Part shown: in pieces, positions 43,321-52,146 of the stretch
How positions within the stretch are numbered: position 1 is the first letter of the stretch
Layout of the letters: each line of letters starts with the position of its first letter
Assembly (NCBI RefSeq): GCF_030282845.1
Contig: NZ_JASTWE010000018.1
Coordinates: forward strand, 1-64,000
DNA length: 64,000 bases
Reading direction: 5' to 3'
Source of the DNA: Pseudodesulfovibrio pelocollis
Lineage (GTDB): Bacteria > Desulfobacterota > Desulfovibrionia > Desulfovibrionales > Desulfovibrionaceae
Translations under genes and position numbers: made by a program
Notes under the pieces: generated by a model
What the model was told of the DNA's origin: nothing
What the model saw: only the letters and a program-made list of their open reading frames with translations
Database searches by the model: none

Positions 43321-43704
43321 TCAGCCTTCCTGCTCGCGCTGTTTCTTGCGCAGTTCGATGAGCCGCTTTTGCACCTCAAGCACGAGCTTGTCGAGCTTGA
43401 CCTGCTTCTGGCGCTCAAGGTCCACGAAGTTGATGCCCACGATGCCGTTGTCGAGCACGCGCATGACCTGGGCCGTGGCCGCGGCGAGGAATATCTTCTT
43501 GCTGATGAGCAGATCGACGTCCAGCGGCTGCCCCTCCTTGAACCCCTTGGCCGGATCAAGGACGGCGAACCCTGTGGCGCTCAGGTCCTTGACCTCGAAG
43601 ACTTTGTCAAGGGCCGGAAATCGCGCTGTCAGGCCGGGAACCTTGGTTCGGAAAGCCTTGCGGAGCTGATCGTCGCCGCTTGGTATGTCTAAGTCGAATC
43701 CCAT
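43321..43704 (-). CDS. PilZ-domain c-di-GMP-binding protein
   Basis: A 127-aa protein with a PilZ domain. The RxxxR motif is RKAFR and the second motif DLSATGF matches D/NxSxxG, so c-di-GMP binding is expected. A charged C-terminal helix follows (VQKRLIELRKKQREQ). ATG at 43704 has a GGGGGG tract close upstream; ATG at 43728 is possible. It follows motB by 43 bases, so it is a good candidate for adjusting the stator or the motor in response to c-di-GMP. Confidence 0.85.
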   Translation of the reverse strand: MGFDLDIPSGDDQLRKAFRTKVPGLTARFPALDKVFEVKDLSATGFAVLDPAKGFKEGQPLDVDLLISKKIFLAAATAQVMRVLDNGIVGINFVDLERQKQVKLDKLVLEVQKRLIELRKKQREQEG

Positions 43705-43747
43705 ATCCCCCCCGATGGTTGCATTCACGATTCGTCAGGCCGGAAGC

Positions 43748-44491
43748 CTAATTGCCGGTGACCCGTTTTTCAAGCACGAACTCCACCCGCCGGTTCCTGG
43801 ATCGATACTCCTCGGACGTGTTTGGATAGATGGGGTTGAGGTAGGCCAGCCCAGTGGCGGTCAGCCGGGTGGATTCGATGCCCATGTCCAGCAGCTGGCG
43901 CAGCACATTGACCGCACGCAGGGCCGATATCTCCCAGTTGTCCACGAAACGCGAGTTCTTGCTGGGATTGATATTGTCCGTGTAGCCGATGATCTTGATG
44001 TTCTGGTCGCGGTGCTGGATGAAGAAATCCTTGAGCGCGGCGACCACCTCGACGCCCCGGGGCGATAGGGCCACCTGACCCGAGCCGAACATGACGTCGC
44101 CCGGCACCCGCAGGGTGATGACCCCGTCCTCGAAGTTGGCCGAGACCAGCCCCTCCACGCCCTTCTTGGTTTGCAGGGTCTTGACCTCGGCGAACACCTT
44201 GCGCTGCGACTCGATGATCTGGCGGCGCATGATGGCCTGATCAATGAGCACCCCGGCCTCTTCCTGGGTGATGCGGCTGGTGGAAATCTTGTCGAGCTTG
44301 CCCTGCAGGGCCTGGGTCACGGACGAGAAGGTCTTGGAAAACTTCTCGGTATCCAGGGTGGACATGGAATACAGCAGCACGAAAAAGACGAGCAGGAGCA
44401 GGGCCAGATCGGCCAGGGTCGTCAACCACTCCGGGCCGGAATCGTCCTCTTCCTCGCGGATGCCAAGGATGTCCTCGTAGTTTTCGCTCAT
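43748..44491 (-). CDS. motB: Flagellar stator protein MotB
   Basis: A 247-aa protein with one N-terminal membrane helix carrying the proton-binding Asp28 (in LADLALLLL) and a C-terminal OmpA-like peptidoglycan-binding domain (about 125-240, with TDNINPSKNSRF and RSRNRRVEFVL). No plug anomalies are visible. Its ATG overlaps the motA stop in a TGATG junction, which shows coupling. Confidence 0.95.
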   Translation of the reverse strand: MSENYEDILGIREEEDDSGPEWLTTLADLALLLLVFFVLLYSMSTLDTEKFSKTFSSVTQALQGKLDKISTSRITQEEAGVLIDQAIMRRQIIESQRKVFAEVKTLQTKKGVEGLVSANFEDGVITLRVPGDVMFGSGQVALSPRGVEVVAALKDFFIQHRDQNIKIIGYTDNINPSKNSRFVDNWEISALRAVNVLRQLLDMGIESTRLTATGLAYLNPIYPNTSEEYRSRNRRVEFVLEKRVTGN

Positions 44492-45243
44492 CAGCGTGTC
44501 TCGCGCTCGTGCGGAGCCAGGAACGACGACAGCTTCTCGTACACGAGCCTGGGGTTGTTGTTCTCCAGGATGGACTTGGCCCCCTCGAAGATGACCTCAA
44601 GGTGCAATTGTTCCTGTAGGGTCCGCGCTTTGAGCTTGGCCGCCATGGGGATGAAGATCAGGGTGGACATGGCGCTGCCGTAGAAGGTCGTCAGCAGGGC
44701 CACGGCCATGGCCGGGCCGATGGACTTGGGATCGTCGAGCTGCGACAGCATCTGGACCAGACCGATGAGGGTTCCCATCATTCCGAAGGACGGGGCCAGC
44801 GCGGCCAGCCGCTTGAACACGTCCTGCCCCACCTGATGCCGCCTGCGCATGGAGCTGATCTCGATGGCCAGGGTGGTGCGGATCAGGGCCGGGTCGGCGT
44901 TGTCCGCGATGAGCTGGCAGGATTTCTTGAGGACCATGTTCTCGGTCTGGACGTTCTCCAGGGCCACCAACCCCTCTCGGCGGCTGATCTCGGCGACCTT
45001 GACCATGATGTTGACCACGTCGCGGACCTTGGTCTTGCGCTGCACGAACATCTTGAACCCGGCGTTGAAGCCCTGTATGACCTCTTCAAACGGGAAAGCC
45101 ACCATGATGGAGGCCAGCGTTCCGCCGAAAACGATCATCATGCCGGGAACGTTGATGAAGACATCGACAGCCCCGCCGATGACGATGGCGCCGATGATGA
45201 GTGACAATCCGACGGCGAGGCCAAGTAGCGTCACGATATCCAT
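44491..45243 (-). CDS. motA: Flagellar stator protein MotA
   Basis: A 250-aa MotA-type protein with four membrane helices (two near the start, two at about 155-215) and the cytoplasmic loop between helices 2 and 3. The family core is seen in LAPSFGMMGTLIGLVQML and MAVALLTTFYGSAMSTL. ATG at 45243 starts MDIVTLLG; the longer reading from 45381 is rejected as it covers a divergent start region. With MotB it forms the ion channel that powers the flagellum. Confidence 0.95.
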   Translation of the reverse strand: MDIVTLLGLAVGLSLIIGAIVIGGAVDVFINVPGMMIVFGGTLASIMVAFPFEEVIQGFNAGFKMFVQRKTKVRDVVNIMVKVAEISRREGLVALENVQTENMVLKKSCQLIADNADPALIRTTLAIEISSMRRRHQVGQDVFKRLAALAPSFGMMGTLIGLVQMLSQLDDPKSIGPAMAVALLTTFYGSAMSTLIFIPMAAKLKARTLQEQLHLEVIFEGAKSILENNNPRLVYEKLSSFLAPHERETR

Positions 45244-45336
45244 AATATCTGCCAGTCCTTGGGTTCTGTTCGGTCGATCAGTGGGCAACCTGTCCCCGAT
45301 CCGGCCCGCAGTGCTCGCCGGATATGGGGAGTCCGC

Positions 45337-46182
45337 ATGAAATACCATGAGATGGTACGACAGTCTGCCGCATACATACACGAAAAGCTAGGCAAAATTC
45401 AAGCCGGGAGTGCGGGGCTTGTCACCGGCACCGGCCTGGGCGGGCTGACCGAGGCCATGGAGAACCAAAAAAGCCTATCCTACGGCGATATTCCCGGCTT
45501 TCCGGTCTCCACCGTGGCCAGCCACGCGGGCCGTCTCGTGGTGGGCACCGTCGAGGGAACGCCGGTCATCGCCCTGCACGGCCGCCACCACCTCTACGAA
45601 GGGTTCGACGCCCGACAGGCGACCCACGCGGTGCGCACCCTGGGCGAGATGGGCGTGGGCGTCCTGATCCTGACCAACGCGGCGGGCGCGCTCAACCCCT
45701 CCTTTGCCACGGGCTCGCCCATGCTCATCGAGGACCACATCAACCTGACCGGCACCACCCCGCTGCGCGGCGACAACCACGAACCCTGGGGGGAGCGCTT
45801 CCCGGACATGTGCGAGGTCTACGATTCCCGGCTGCGCCGACTGGCCGTGGACAAGGCGCTGGCCCTTGGCATACGCCTCGAACGGGGCGTCTACATGCAG
45901 GTCATGGGTCCGAACATGGAGACCCCGGCCGAGACGCGCATGTACCGCGCCATGGGCGCGGACGCCATCGGCATGTCCACCTGCGTGGAGGCCATCGCCG
46001 CCCGGCACATGGGCATGCGCCTACTCGGCCTCTCCTGCCTGACCAACAAGAACCTGCCCGACTGCATGCAGGAGGCGTCCCTGGAAACCGTCATCGCCCG
46101 GGCCGGGGAGGCGTCTGCGGCCCTGTCTGCCCTGATCAGGGCAATCCTAAAGGAAATCCGAGAGTTGACCGATGAGGCTTGA
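45337..46182 (+). CDS. Purine nucleoside phosphorylase, trimeric type
   Basis: Cleaves purine nucleosides with phosphate in salvage. The 281-aa protein shows GTGLGGL at the phosphate loop, LHGRHHLYEGF, NAAGALNP and MGPNMETPAETRM, all hallmarks of the PunA/XapA class; AIGMSTCVEAIAARH follows. An inosine/guanosine preference is typical; an MTAP-type enzyme is less likely. ATG at 45337 has GGGGAG upstream. It is divergent from motA and followed at once by a lipoprotein gene. Confidence 0.92.
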   Translation: MKYHEMVRQSAAYIHEKLGKIQAGSAGLVTGTGLGGLTEAMENQKSLSYGDIPGFPVSTVASHAGRLVVGTVEGTPVIALHGRHHLYEGFDARQATHAVRTLGEMGVGVLILTNAAGALNPSFATGSPMLIEDHINLTGTTPLRGDNHEPWGERFPDMCEVYDSRLRRLAVDKALALGIRLERGVYMQVMGPNMETPAETRMYRAMGADAIGMSTCVEAIAARHMGMRLLGLSCLTNKNLPDCMQEASLETVIARAGEASAALSALIRAILKEIRELTDEA

Positions 46183-46240
46183 GAACCACCACGCGACCGG
46201 CTCCCGGCACGCGCGGTCAACGACAACCAGCGGGCATCGC

Positions 46241-46900
46241 ATGCACAAGACATCCCTCGTTTTTCTCGTCCTGGCTGTCCTCCTCTCGGCCCAGGGCTGC
46301 GGCAACAGGTTCTGGGAGGACACCAAGCGTGCCACGGGCAAGACCTACGACTACGTCTTCGACACCGCGCCCACATCCCGCTCTTTCCACGACCAGGCCG
46401 CCGTGCCCATCGAGGAGATCAACTTCCGGGCTGCCAACGTGCTCTACGCCAACGTCGGCAAATACGAGCTGTCGTCCAGATCGCCGATCTACGCCAAGCG
46501 GTTCACGAACCACGACGACCCGACTGACACGACCATCTTCGGCACCGTGGTCATGGAGCAGGTGGTGGACAGACTGGTGCAGCGCGGCATGGTCATCACC
46601 GGCGGCGACCCCAAACCCACGGACTACTTCCTGCCCAAGGGAATCGAGCCCGAGAAATACGCCAAGCCGACCACGGGCAGCCTCGAACACCTGCCGCCAC
46701 GGGCGGCCATGCTCTCCGGGGCCTATGTCATCGGCGACAACTTCGTCTATGTTTCCGCCAAGATCACCCGGCTCGACGACCGGGCCGTGATCTCGGCCCA
46801 CACCTGGACAATCCCCATCACGGACAACGTCCGCCAGCTCCTGCCCCAATTGCGCAAGGACGACGGGCTCGACCCCACGGTCAAGACCTCCTTCAACTAG
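46241..46900 (+). CDS. FlgO-like outer-membrane lipoprotein
   Basis: A 219-aa lipoprotein: signal peptide with lipobox-like AQGC (about Cys19; Gln is unusual at that position), then a FlgO-type domain with DQAAVPIEEINFRAANVL and AAMLSGAYVIGDNFVYVSAKI. FlgO proteins support flagellar assembly in Vibrio. The start may be ATG at 46241; ATG at 46172 overlaps the phosphorylase stop and adds 23 residues before the signal. A terminator follows. Confidence 0.75.
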   Translation: MHKTSLVFLVLAVLLSAQGCGNRFWEDTKRATGKTYDYVFDTAPTSRSFHDQAAVPIEEINFRAANVLYANVGKYELSSRSPIYAKRFTNHDDPTDTTIFGTVVMEQVVDRLVQRGMVITGGDPKPTDYFLPKGIEPEKYAKPTTGSLEHLPPRAAMLSGAYVIGDNFVYVSAKITRLDDRAVISAHTWTIPITDNVRQLLPQLRKDDGLDPTVKTSFN

Positions 46901-46917
46901 ACCCGTAGCAAGCGAAA

Positions 46918-46947
46918 GGGGCACCGGTCGCCCGGTGCCCCTTTTTA
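46918..46947 (+). terminator. Rho-independent terminator
   Basis: A 10-bp perfect stem (46918-46927 with 46932-46941), a four-base loop and five T. It ends the phosphorylase/lipoprotein operon; the kor operon converges here from the other side. Confidence 0.92.
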
Positions 46948-46966
46948 TTCGCCATCGTATCAAACG

Positions 46967-47569
46967 CTAGTCGCGCTCGGAGTCTTCCACGCGCCAGACT
47001 TCTCCGGCGTCGTCGCCCCATTCCTTTTTGGCCAGCCGGTGGCCGAGGTTGAAGGCCTTGACGTTCACGGCCCGAATCTTGGCCGGGAGCGAGGACTCCA
47101 GGCTCTTGCGCATGACCGACTGGCTGATGAACGGCAGCAGGTGCGAAAGAGCACCCAGGACCACGGTGTTCATGGCCTGGGCCACCCCCACCTTGTCGCG
47201 GGCCAGGCTGGTGAAGGGCAGGCCGAGGAAGCGGTTGGTGGGCGGCTGTTTGACCAGATCGGACTCCAGCACCAGAGCGCCGCCCGGCTTGAGATAGGGA
47301 TAGTAGGCGTTGCACGCCTCCTGGGAGAGGGCCACCAGCAGGTCGAGGCTCTCGGCCTTGGGATAGCTGATGGGCTCGGAGCTGATGACCAGATCGCACC
47401 GGCTGGACCCGCCTCGCGCCTCGGGGCCGTAGCTCTGGGTCTGGGTGACGTTGTATCCGTGGCCCAGGGCGAGTCCCTGGCCCATGACCCTGCCCAGGGT
47501 GATGATGCCCTGGCCGCCAAGGCCGGAGAAGCGGATCTCGAAACGGTGGAGTTGCTGCTGCTGTTTCAT
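46967..47569 (-). CDS. korC: 2-oxoacid:ferredoxin oxidoreductase, gamma subunit
   Basis: The 200-aa gamma subunit of a four-subunit oxidoreductase that makes acyl-CoA from a 2-oxoacid and passes electrons to ferredoxin. Its start FSGLGGQGIITLGR and SYGPEARGG segments are typical. Start ATG at 47569 overlaps the beta-subunit stop (TGATG); a GTG one codon upstream is possible. It is the last of four co-transcribed genes. 2-Oxoglutarate is the likely substrate; branched-chain oxoacids are an alternative. Confidence 0.87.
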   Translation of the reverse strand: MKQQQQLHRFEIRFSGLGGQGIITLGRVMGQGLALGHGYNVTQTQSYGPEARGGSSRCDLVISSEPISYPKAESLDLLVALSQEACNAYYPYLKPGGALVLESDLVKQPPTNRFLGLPFTSLARDKVGVAQAMNTVVLGALSHLLPFISQSVMRKSLESSLPAKIRAVNVKAFNLGHRLAKKEWGDDAGEVWRVEDSERD

Positions 47570-48411
47570 CACTTGCCCCCCTTGGCCCGCATCTGCGCTT
47601 GCAGGGACAGGTAGCGCTCCTCGAATCCCGAACGGTCCTCGGCCACGAACACGCCGATGGGCAGCCGGTCGGTCCGCTGCTCTTCGGTCATTTCTTCATA
47701 GCGATCAATGGGCACGGCGGCCTTCTTGAGCCACTTGTACATGTCCACCGGGGTCTTGTAGCGATTCTTGCGGCCGTACTGGGTGTGGCAGGGCGTGATG
47801 GCCTCCACCACGCTGAAACCGGGCCGGGAGATGGCCTCGACCATGATCTTCTCGAGCCGCTTGACGTGAAAGACCGTGCCGCGCGCCACATAGTTGGCCC
47901 CGGCCCCCCTGGCCAGCGCCACGGTGTCGAAGCTGGCGTCGAGCTGGCCGTAGGGGTTGGTCATGGTGGTCGATCCCTCGGGCGTGGCCGGGGAGCTTTG
48001 CCCGCCGGTCATGCCGTAGATGTTGTTGTTGAGGATCAGGGCGGTGACGCCGATGTTGCGCCGGGCCGCGTGGATCAGGTGGTTGCCGCCGATGGAGAGC
48101 GCGTCGCCGTCGCCCATGATGCAGATGACGTTGAGCTTCGGGTTGGCCATCTTGATGCCGGTGGCAAAGGTCAGGGCACGGCCGTGGGTGGTGTGGACCG
48201 TGTTGAAGTCCACATACACGGCCAAGCGGCCCGAACAGCCGATGCCCGCCACGATGACCACGTCGTCCTTGGGAATGGCCAGCGTGTGGATGGCCCGGAT
48301 GAGGGTGCCCAGCACGATGCCGTGGCCGCACCCGGCACAGAGCACGTGCGGGAACTTCTTGTTGTGCCGCAGATACTGGTGGATGATCTCGTTGCCTGTG
48401 ATTTCGTTCAT
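47569..48411 (-). CDS. korB: 2-oxoacid:ferredoxin oxidoreductase, beta (TPP) subunit
   Basis: A 280-aa thiamine-diphosphate-binding subunit. CAGCGHGIVLG near the N terminus and the GDGDALSIGGNH plus NNNIYGMTGGQ segments form the TPP-Mg site and match the KorB/VorB class. It follows the alpha subunit by 4 bases and overlaps the gamma start. Confidence 0.92.
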   Translation of the reverse strand: MNEITGNEIIHQYLRHNKKFPHVLCAGCGHGIVLGTLIRAIHTLAIPKDDVVIVAGIGCSGRLAVYVDFNTVHTTHGRALTFATGIKMANPKLNVICIMGDGDALSIGGNHLIHAARRNIGVTALILNNNIYGMTGGQSSPATPEGSTTMTNPYGQLDASFDTVALARGAGANYVARGTVFHVKRLEKIMVEAISRPGFSVVEAITPCHTQYGRKNRYKTPVDMYKWLKKAAVPIDRYEEMTEEQRTDRLPIGVFVAEDRSGFEERYLSLQAQMRAKGGK

Positions 48412-48415
48412 CTGG

Positions 48416-49561
48416 CTACCCCTGCATGATGACCTTGAGGATTTCCGAGGGAGTGACGATCTGGCCGTCGATGCGGTTGATGGTCCTGACCGAGGCCCGG
48501 CCCATGTTGACGCGCTTCACCTCGCGGGACATCTGGCCCATGTTCATCTCGGGCACCACAAGGGTGCGGGCGTGGGCCAGCACCTTTTCGGTCTGCCTGC
48601 GCGGATAGGGGAACAGGGTCTTGAGCTTGAGCAGCCCGGCCCGCACGCCGTTTTCGCGCGCCTGACGCACGGCCAGCTCGGCCGAACGGGCCACGCTGCC
48701 GTAGGCGATGACCACCACATCGGCATCGGCGGTCTCGATGGTGTCCACCAGTTGGATGTCGTAGAAGAACTGGTCGATCTTCCGGTGAAGACGCTCCAGG
48801 AGTTCCACGATCTCCTCGGGCCGCTGGGTGGGGAACCCGTTGCGGTCGTGGACCAGCCCGGTGACGTGGAAACGGTAGCCCGAGCCCAGCGGCGGCATGG
48901 GCGGCACGCCGCGCACTGTCTCCTCGTAGGGCTTGTACCACTCGGGCGGCATGCTCGGCACCGTGCGCGAGAAAACCTCGAACTCGCCGGGATTGGGAAT
49001 CTCGATCTTCTCGCGGGTGTGGGCCGTGACCTCGTCGAGCAGCAGGATGACCGGGGTGCGGTACTTCTCGGCCATATTGAAGGCCGTGATGGTCATGTCC
49101 AGACATTCCTGCACATTGGATGCGGAGAGCACGATGATGGGGTGGTCGCCGTGGGTGCCCCAGCGCGCCTGCTGCACATCGCCCTGGGCCGGGCTGGTGG
49201 GCAGCCCGGTGGACGGCCCGCCGCGCATGACGTTGACCAGAACCATGGGCGTCTCGGCCATGATGGCGTAGCCCAGGTTCTCCTGCATCAGCGAGAAGCC
49301 GGGGCCGGAGGTGGCCGTGAGCACCTTGCGCCCGGCCAGGGATGCGCCGATGATGGCCCCCATGCTGGCGATCTCGTCCTCAAGCTGAATGAACACGCCA
49401 TCCTCGGTAAGGGGCAGCCGGGCGGCCATGATCTCCATGATCTCCGAGGACGGGGTGATGGGATAGCCGCCGTAGAAGGAACAGCCCGCCAACAGCGCGC
49501 CCTCGACCACGGCCTCGTTGCCCAGCGCGAAGATTTCCTTGCGTTTTCTCGGTCTGGCCAT
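48416..49561 (-). CDS. korA: 2-oxoacid:ferredoxin oxidoreductase, alpha subunit
   Basis: A 381-aa subunit with the pyrimidine-binding fold. GNEAVVEGALLAGCSFYGGYPITPSSE opens the protein and TSGPGFSLMQENLGYA follows, both class hallmarks. It starts 3 bases after the ferredoxin gene. Together the set matches KorDABC. Confidence 0.92.
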   Translation of the reverse strand: MARPRKRKEIFALGNEAVVEGALLAGCSFYGGYPITPSSEIMEIMAARLPLTEDGVFIQLEDEIASMGAIIGASLAGRKVLTATSGPGFSLMQENLGYAIMAETPMVLVNVMRGGPSTGLPTSPAQGDVQQARWGTHGDHPIIVLSASNVQECLDMTITAFNMAEKYRTPVILLLDEVTAHTREKIEIPNPGEFEVFSRTVPSMPPEWYKPYEETVRGVPPMPPLGSGYRFHVTGLVHDRNGFPTQRPEEIVELLERLHRKIDQFFYDIQLVDTIETADADVVVIAYGSVARSAELAVRQARENGVRAGLLKLKTLFPYPRRQTEKVLAHARTLVVPEMNMGQMSREVKRVNMGRASVRTINRIDGQIVTPSEILKVIMQG

Positions 49562-49564
49562 GGG

Positions 49565-49837
49565 TTACTCCCCCTTGTCCGTTGTTTTGGCGGAACGACG
49601 CCTGGGGAGCTTGTCCGCCTCCACGAAATCCTTGTCCTGGACCACGATGGCGAAGTCGGGACAGTGCAGCTCGCAGAATCCGCAGCGGATGCAATCCTGC
49701 TCACGCACCACGGTGGCCTTGCCCTGGCTGCTCAACTCCAGCACCCTGCCCGGGCAAAACTCGACACAGATGCCGCACCCCTTGCACCAGTCCGGGTATA
49801 CGGTGATCTTGCTCTTACCCTTTTTCTTGTTGGCCAT
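49565..49837 (-). CDS. korD: Ferredoxin-type delta subunit
   Basis: A 90-aa ferredoxin with two [4Fe-4S] motifs, CKGCGICVEFCP and CIRCGFCELHCP, and a basic N-terminal tail plus charged C-terminal tail. It is the first gene of the kor operon and likely takes electrons from the TPP subunit. Start ATG at 49837 follows AAGGAG. A GC-rich hairpin (49864-49880) lies in the leader. Confidence 0.92.
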   Translation of the reverse strand: MANKKKGKSKITVYPDWCKGCGICVEFCPGRVLELSSQGKATVVREQDCIRCGFCELHCPDFAIVVQDKDFVEADKLPRRRSAKTTDKGE

Positions 49838-50098
49838 AGCTCCTTCCAACGCTTGACAGCCCTGGGCGGGCGAACCGCCCGCAGTTCATGAACGCACTGA
49901 CATCACCCCGGAATATCAGGGCAATATCACCACAACCCGACACAGACGCCTCCCCCTGCCGCCCTCAAAGGGTTGGCCATGAGATCGGCAACAAAAAGAA
50001 ACAGATACGCCAGGAGCCGGGGGCCGACAGAATAAGCGTCGGCAACACCGGCCCCGGGGCGACGTTTCTCCACCCGTATACGAAGAAAAAGAAGAAAT

Positions 50099-50743
50099 CT
50101 AGGAAAACTCCCGGGCAATTATGCACAGGGCATTGACCACGCTGGCAGCCAGGGCGGACCCGCCCTTGCGTCCCTCGATGGCGATGAAGGGCACCGGGCG
50201 GCTCATGAGCAGCGCCTTGGACTCGGCAGCGTTGACAAAGCCCACGGGCATGGCCACCACCAGGGCCGGGGCAGGCATGCCCGCGTCCAGGTGCTCCACC
50301 AGCCGGATGAGGGCGGTGGGCGCGTTGCCCACCACGAAGATGTCGGGATGAATCTCGTCCACAGCCACATCCACGGCTGCCGTGGCCCGGGTGATGTTTT
50401 CGGCTTTGGCCCGGGCGACCACCCGCCCGTCGTTCATCAGGCAGTGCACGGTCGCGCCCAGGGGTTCGAGCCGACGCACCGGGATTCCCTGCCGGGCCAT
50501 CTCGGTATCGGTGACAATTTTCGCCCCGGCACGCAGCGCCTGAAGCCCGGAGTGGACCGCATCGGGATGAAAACGGACCAGTTCGAGCAGCTCGAAATCC
50601 GCCGTGGTGTGAATCATGCGGCGCACGATCTGCCATTTATCACCGGAAAAAAGACGCGGTTTCGGTACCTCGGCGTCGATGATTCGCAGAGATTCGGCTT
50701 CGATTTCGTCCGGGGAAAAGAAATTCTGGAGCGGAAAATCCAT
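50099..50743 (-). CDS. cbiC: Precorrin-8X methylmutase (CbiC/CobH)
   Basis: Moves a methyl group in cobalamin (corrin) ring synthesis. The 214-aa protein shows the family run MIHTTADFE, TDTEMARQG, and VGFVNAAESKALL. No other cobalamin gene lies nearby. ATG at 50743 overlaps the deoC stop (TGATG) with GGAGGG upstream; TTG at 50746 is rejected. Being the last gene of an amino acid transporter operon is odd; it may be co-expressed by chance. GC-rich inverted repeats (50018-50056) lie past its stop codon. Confidence 0.9.
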   Translation of the reverse strand: MDFPLQNFFSPDEIEAESLRIIDAEVPKPRLFSGDKWQIVRRMIHTTADFELLELVRFHPDAVHSGLQALRAGAKIVTDTEMARQGIPVRRLEPLGATVHCLMNDGRVVARAKAENITRATAAVDVAVDEIHPDIFVVGNAPTALIRLVEHLDAGMPAPALVVAMPVGFVNAAESKALLMSRPVPFIAIEGRKGGSALAASVVNALCIIAREFS

Positions 50744-51417
50744 CAAAAACCCTCCGGGTTTTTGGCGGAAACGATACCCACAGAGGCCGATGCGCCGATG
50801 CGATTGGCCCCGGCTTCGAGCATGGACAGCGCCTTTTCATAGGTGGATATGCCTCCGCTGGCCTTGACGCCTACCTCTGGCCCCACTGTGACGCGCATGA
50901 GCCGGACAGCCTCCACCGTAGCCCCGCCCGGACCGAATCCGGTACTCGTCTTGACGAAAACCGCGCCGGAATCCACGCAGATTTTGCACGCCAGAACGAT
51001 TTCAGCATCGCCAAGCAAGGCGGTTTCGAGGATGACCTTGACCGATGCCCCCTGCGCTGCCTTGACCACGGCAGCCACATCCTCGGCCACGAGGGCGTGA
51101 TCGCCGTCCTTGAGGGCGCCGAGGTTGAGGACCATGTCGATCTCCCGCGCGCCCTGCTCCACGGCCATGGCCGTTTCCAGCGCCTTCACGCCCGAGGGCG
51201 AGGCACCCAGGGGAAAACCGACCACCGACACCGGCACAGGCGACTCCCCGGCCAGCCGACGGCTGACATGGCCGACGCGCGCGGAGTTCACGCACACCCC
51301 GTAGAAGCCGAAACGCACGGCCTGGGAGCAGAGTTCGTCCAGCTCCCGGGCCGTGGCATCGGACTTGAGCAGCGTATGATCAATGAAACGGGCGAGCTTT
51401 TCCTGAGTCAAGACCAC
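50743..51417 (-). CDS. deoC: Deoxyribose-phosphate aldolase
   Basis: Cleaves 2-deoxyribose 5-phosphate to glyceraldehyde 3-phosphate and acetaldehyde. A TIM barrel of 224 aa; the Schiff-base Lys is in FVKTSTGFG and a second Lys in GVKASGGIST. The start is GTG at 51417, with AGGGGG about 6 bases upstream. It sits between transporter permease and cbiC genes, all on one strand with tiny gaps, so it is probably co-transcribed. Confidence 0.94.
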   Translation of the reverse strand: MVLTQEKLARFIDHTLLKSDATARELDELCSQAVRFGFYGVCVNSARVGHVSRRLAGESPVPVSVVGFPLGASPSGVKALETAMAVEQGAREIDMVLNLGALKDGDHALVAEDVAAVVKAAQGASVKVILETALLGDAEIVLACKICVDSGAVFVKTSTGFGPGGATVEAVRLMRVTVGPEVGVKASGGISTYEKALSMLEAGANRIGASASVGIVSAKNPEGF

Positions 51418-52134
51418 CTAGCGCCCCCTGGCCTGATAGCGCGACAGGTGGGCCTCCATGCGTCGGCTGATGGATGTCAGCACGTAGCAGATACAGAAAT
51501 AAAGCGCGGCAATGGTGATCCATATCTCGAAGGAGGCGACCATCTCGCGGTTGTCCACCTGGACGCCGGTGCGAGTCAGCTCGTTGACGCCGATGACCGA
51601 GGCCAGGGAGGTATCCTTGGTCAGGGAGACGAACTGGTTGACAAAGGACGGGATCATGTTGCGCAAGGCCTGGGGCAGGATGACGTAGCGCATGGCCTGA
51701 TAGCGGGAGAGCCCGGAGCCGCGCGCGGCCTCCATCTGCCCACTGGGGAGAGCCAGCACACCCGCGCGCACGATCTCGCCGATGTAGGCACCGGTGAAGA
51801 TGATGAAGCAGACGAGCGTGGTCGAGAAGGCGGGCAGTGACTTGCCGAGCACCACCGGGGCCAGGAAGAAGAACCAGAAGATGAGCAGCAACAGCGGCAT
51901 GCCGCGTATCACTTCAATGTAAGCCACGGCCGGATACTTGATCCACCACCGCTTGGACAGGCGCATCAGCCCGGCCGCAAGGCCGATCCAGAAAGCGCCC
52001 AGGATGCCGAAAAAGGCCAGGATGATGCCTGCGGCCATGCCGCCCACATCGTGGACAAAGGGAAACACCCCGTCCACGGAAGCGCGCCCCCAGAGGAAAT
52101 AATCAAAGTTGTCTATGACGACGTTCCAATGCAT
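51418..52134 (-). CDS. Amino acid ABC transporter permease (second)
   Basis: A 238-aa permease of the HisM/GltK type with about five membrane helices. The EAA loop reads EIVRAGVLALPSGQMEAARGSGL, where the coupling Gly is present. It partners the permease at 52147. Its stop is directly followed by the deoC start. Confidence 0.92.
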   Translation of the reverse strand: MHWNVVIDNFDYFLWGRASVDGVFPFVHDVGGMAAGIILAFFGILGAFWIGLAAGLMRLSKRWWIKYPAVAYIEVIRGMPLLLLIFWFFFLAPVVLGKSLPAFSTTLVCFIIFTGAYIGEIVRAGVLALPSGQMEAARGSGLSRYQAMRYVILPQALRNMIPSFVNQFVSLTKDTSLASVIGVNELTRTGVQVDNREMVASFEIWITIAALYFCICYVLTSISRRMEAHLSRYQARGR

Positions 52135-52146
52135 GCCCGGCCTCCC

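Noticed and set aside
48020-49891. A 623-aa plus-strand frame over korA and korB
   Set aside because: The minus-strand genes have TPP and ferredoxin motifs; the other frame is low-complexity shadow.
50018-50056. GC-rich repeats past cbiC as a riboswitch
   Set aside because: They lie downstream of cbiC and not in a leader; no cobalamin riboswitch elements could be recognised.
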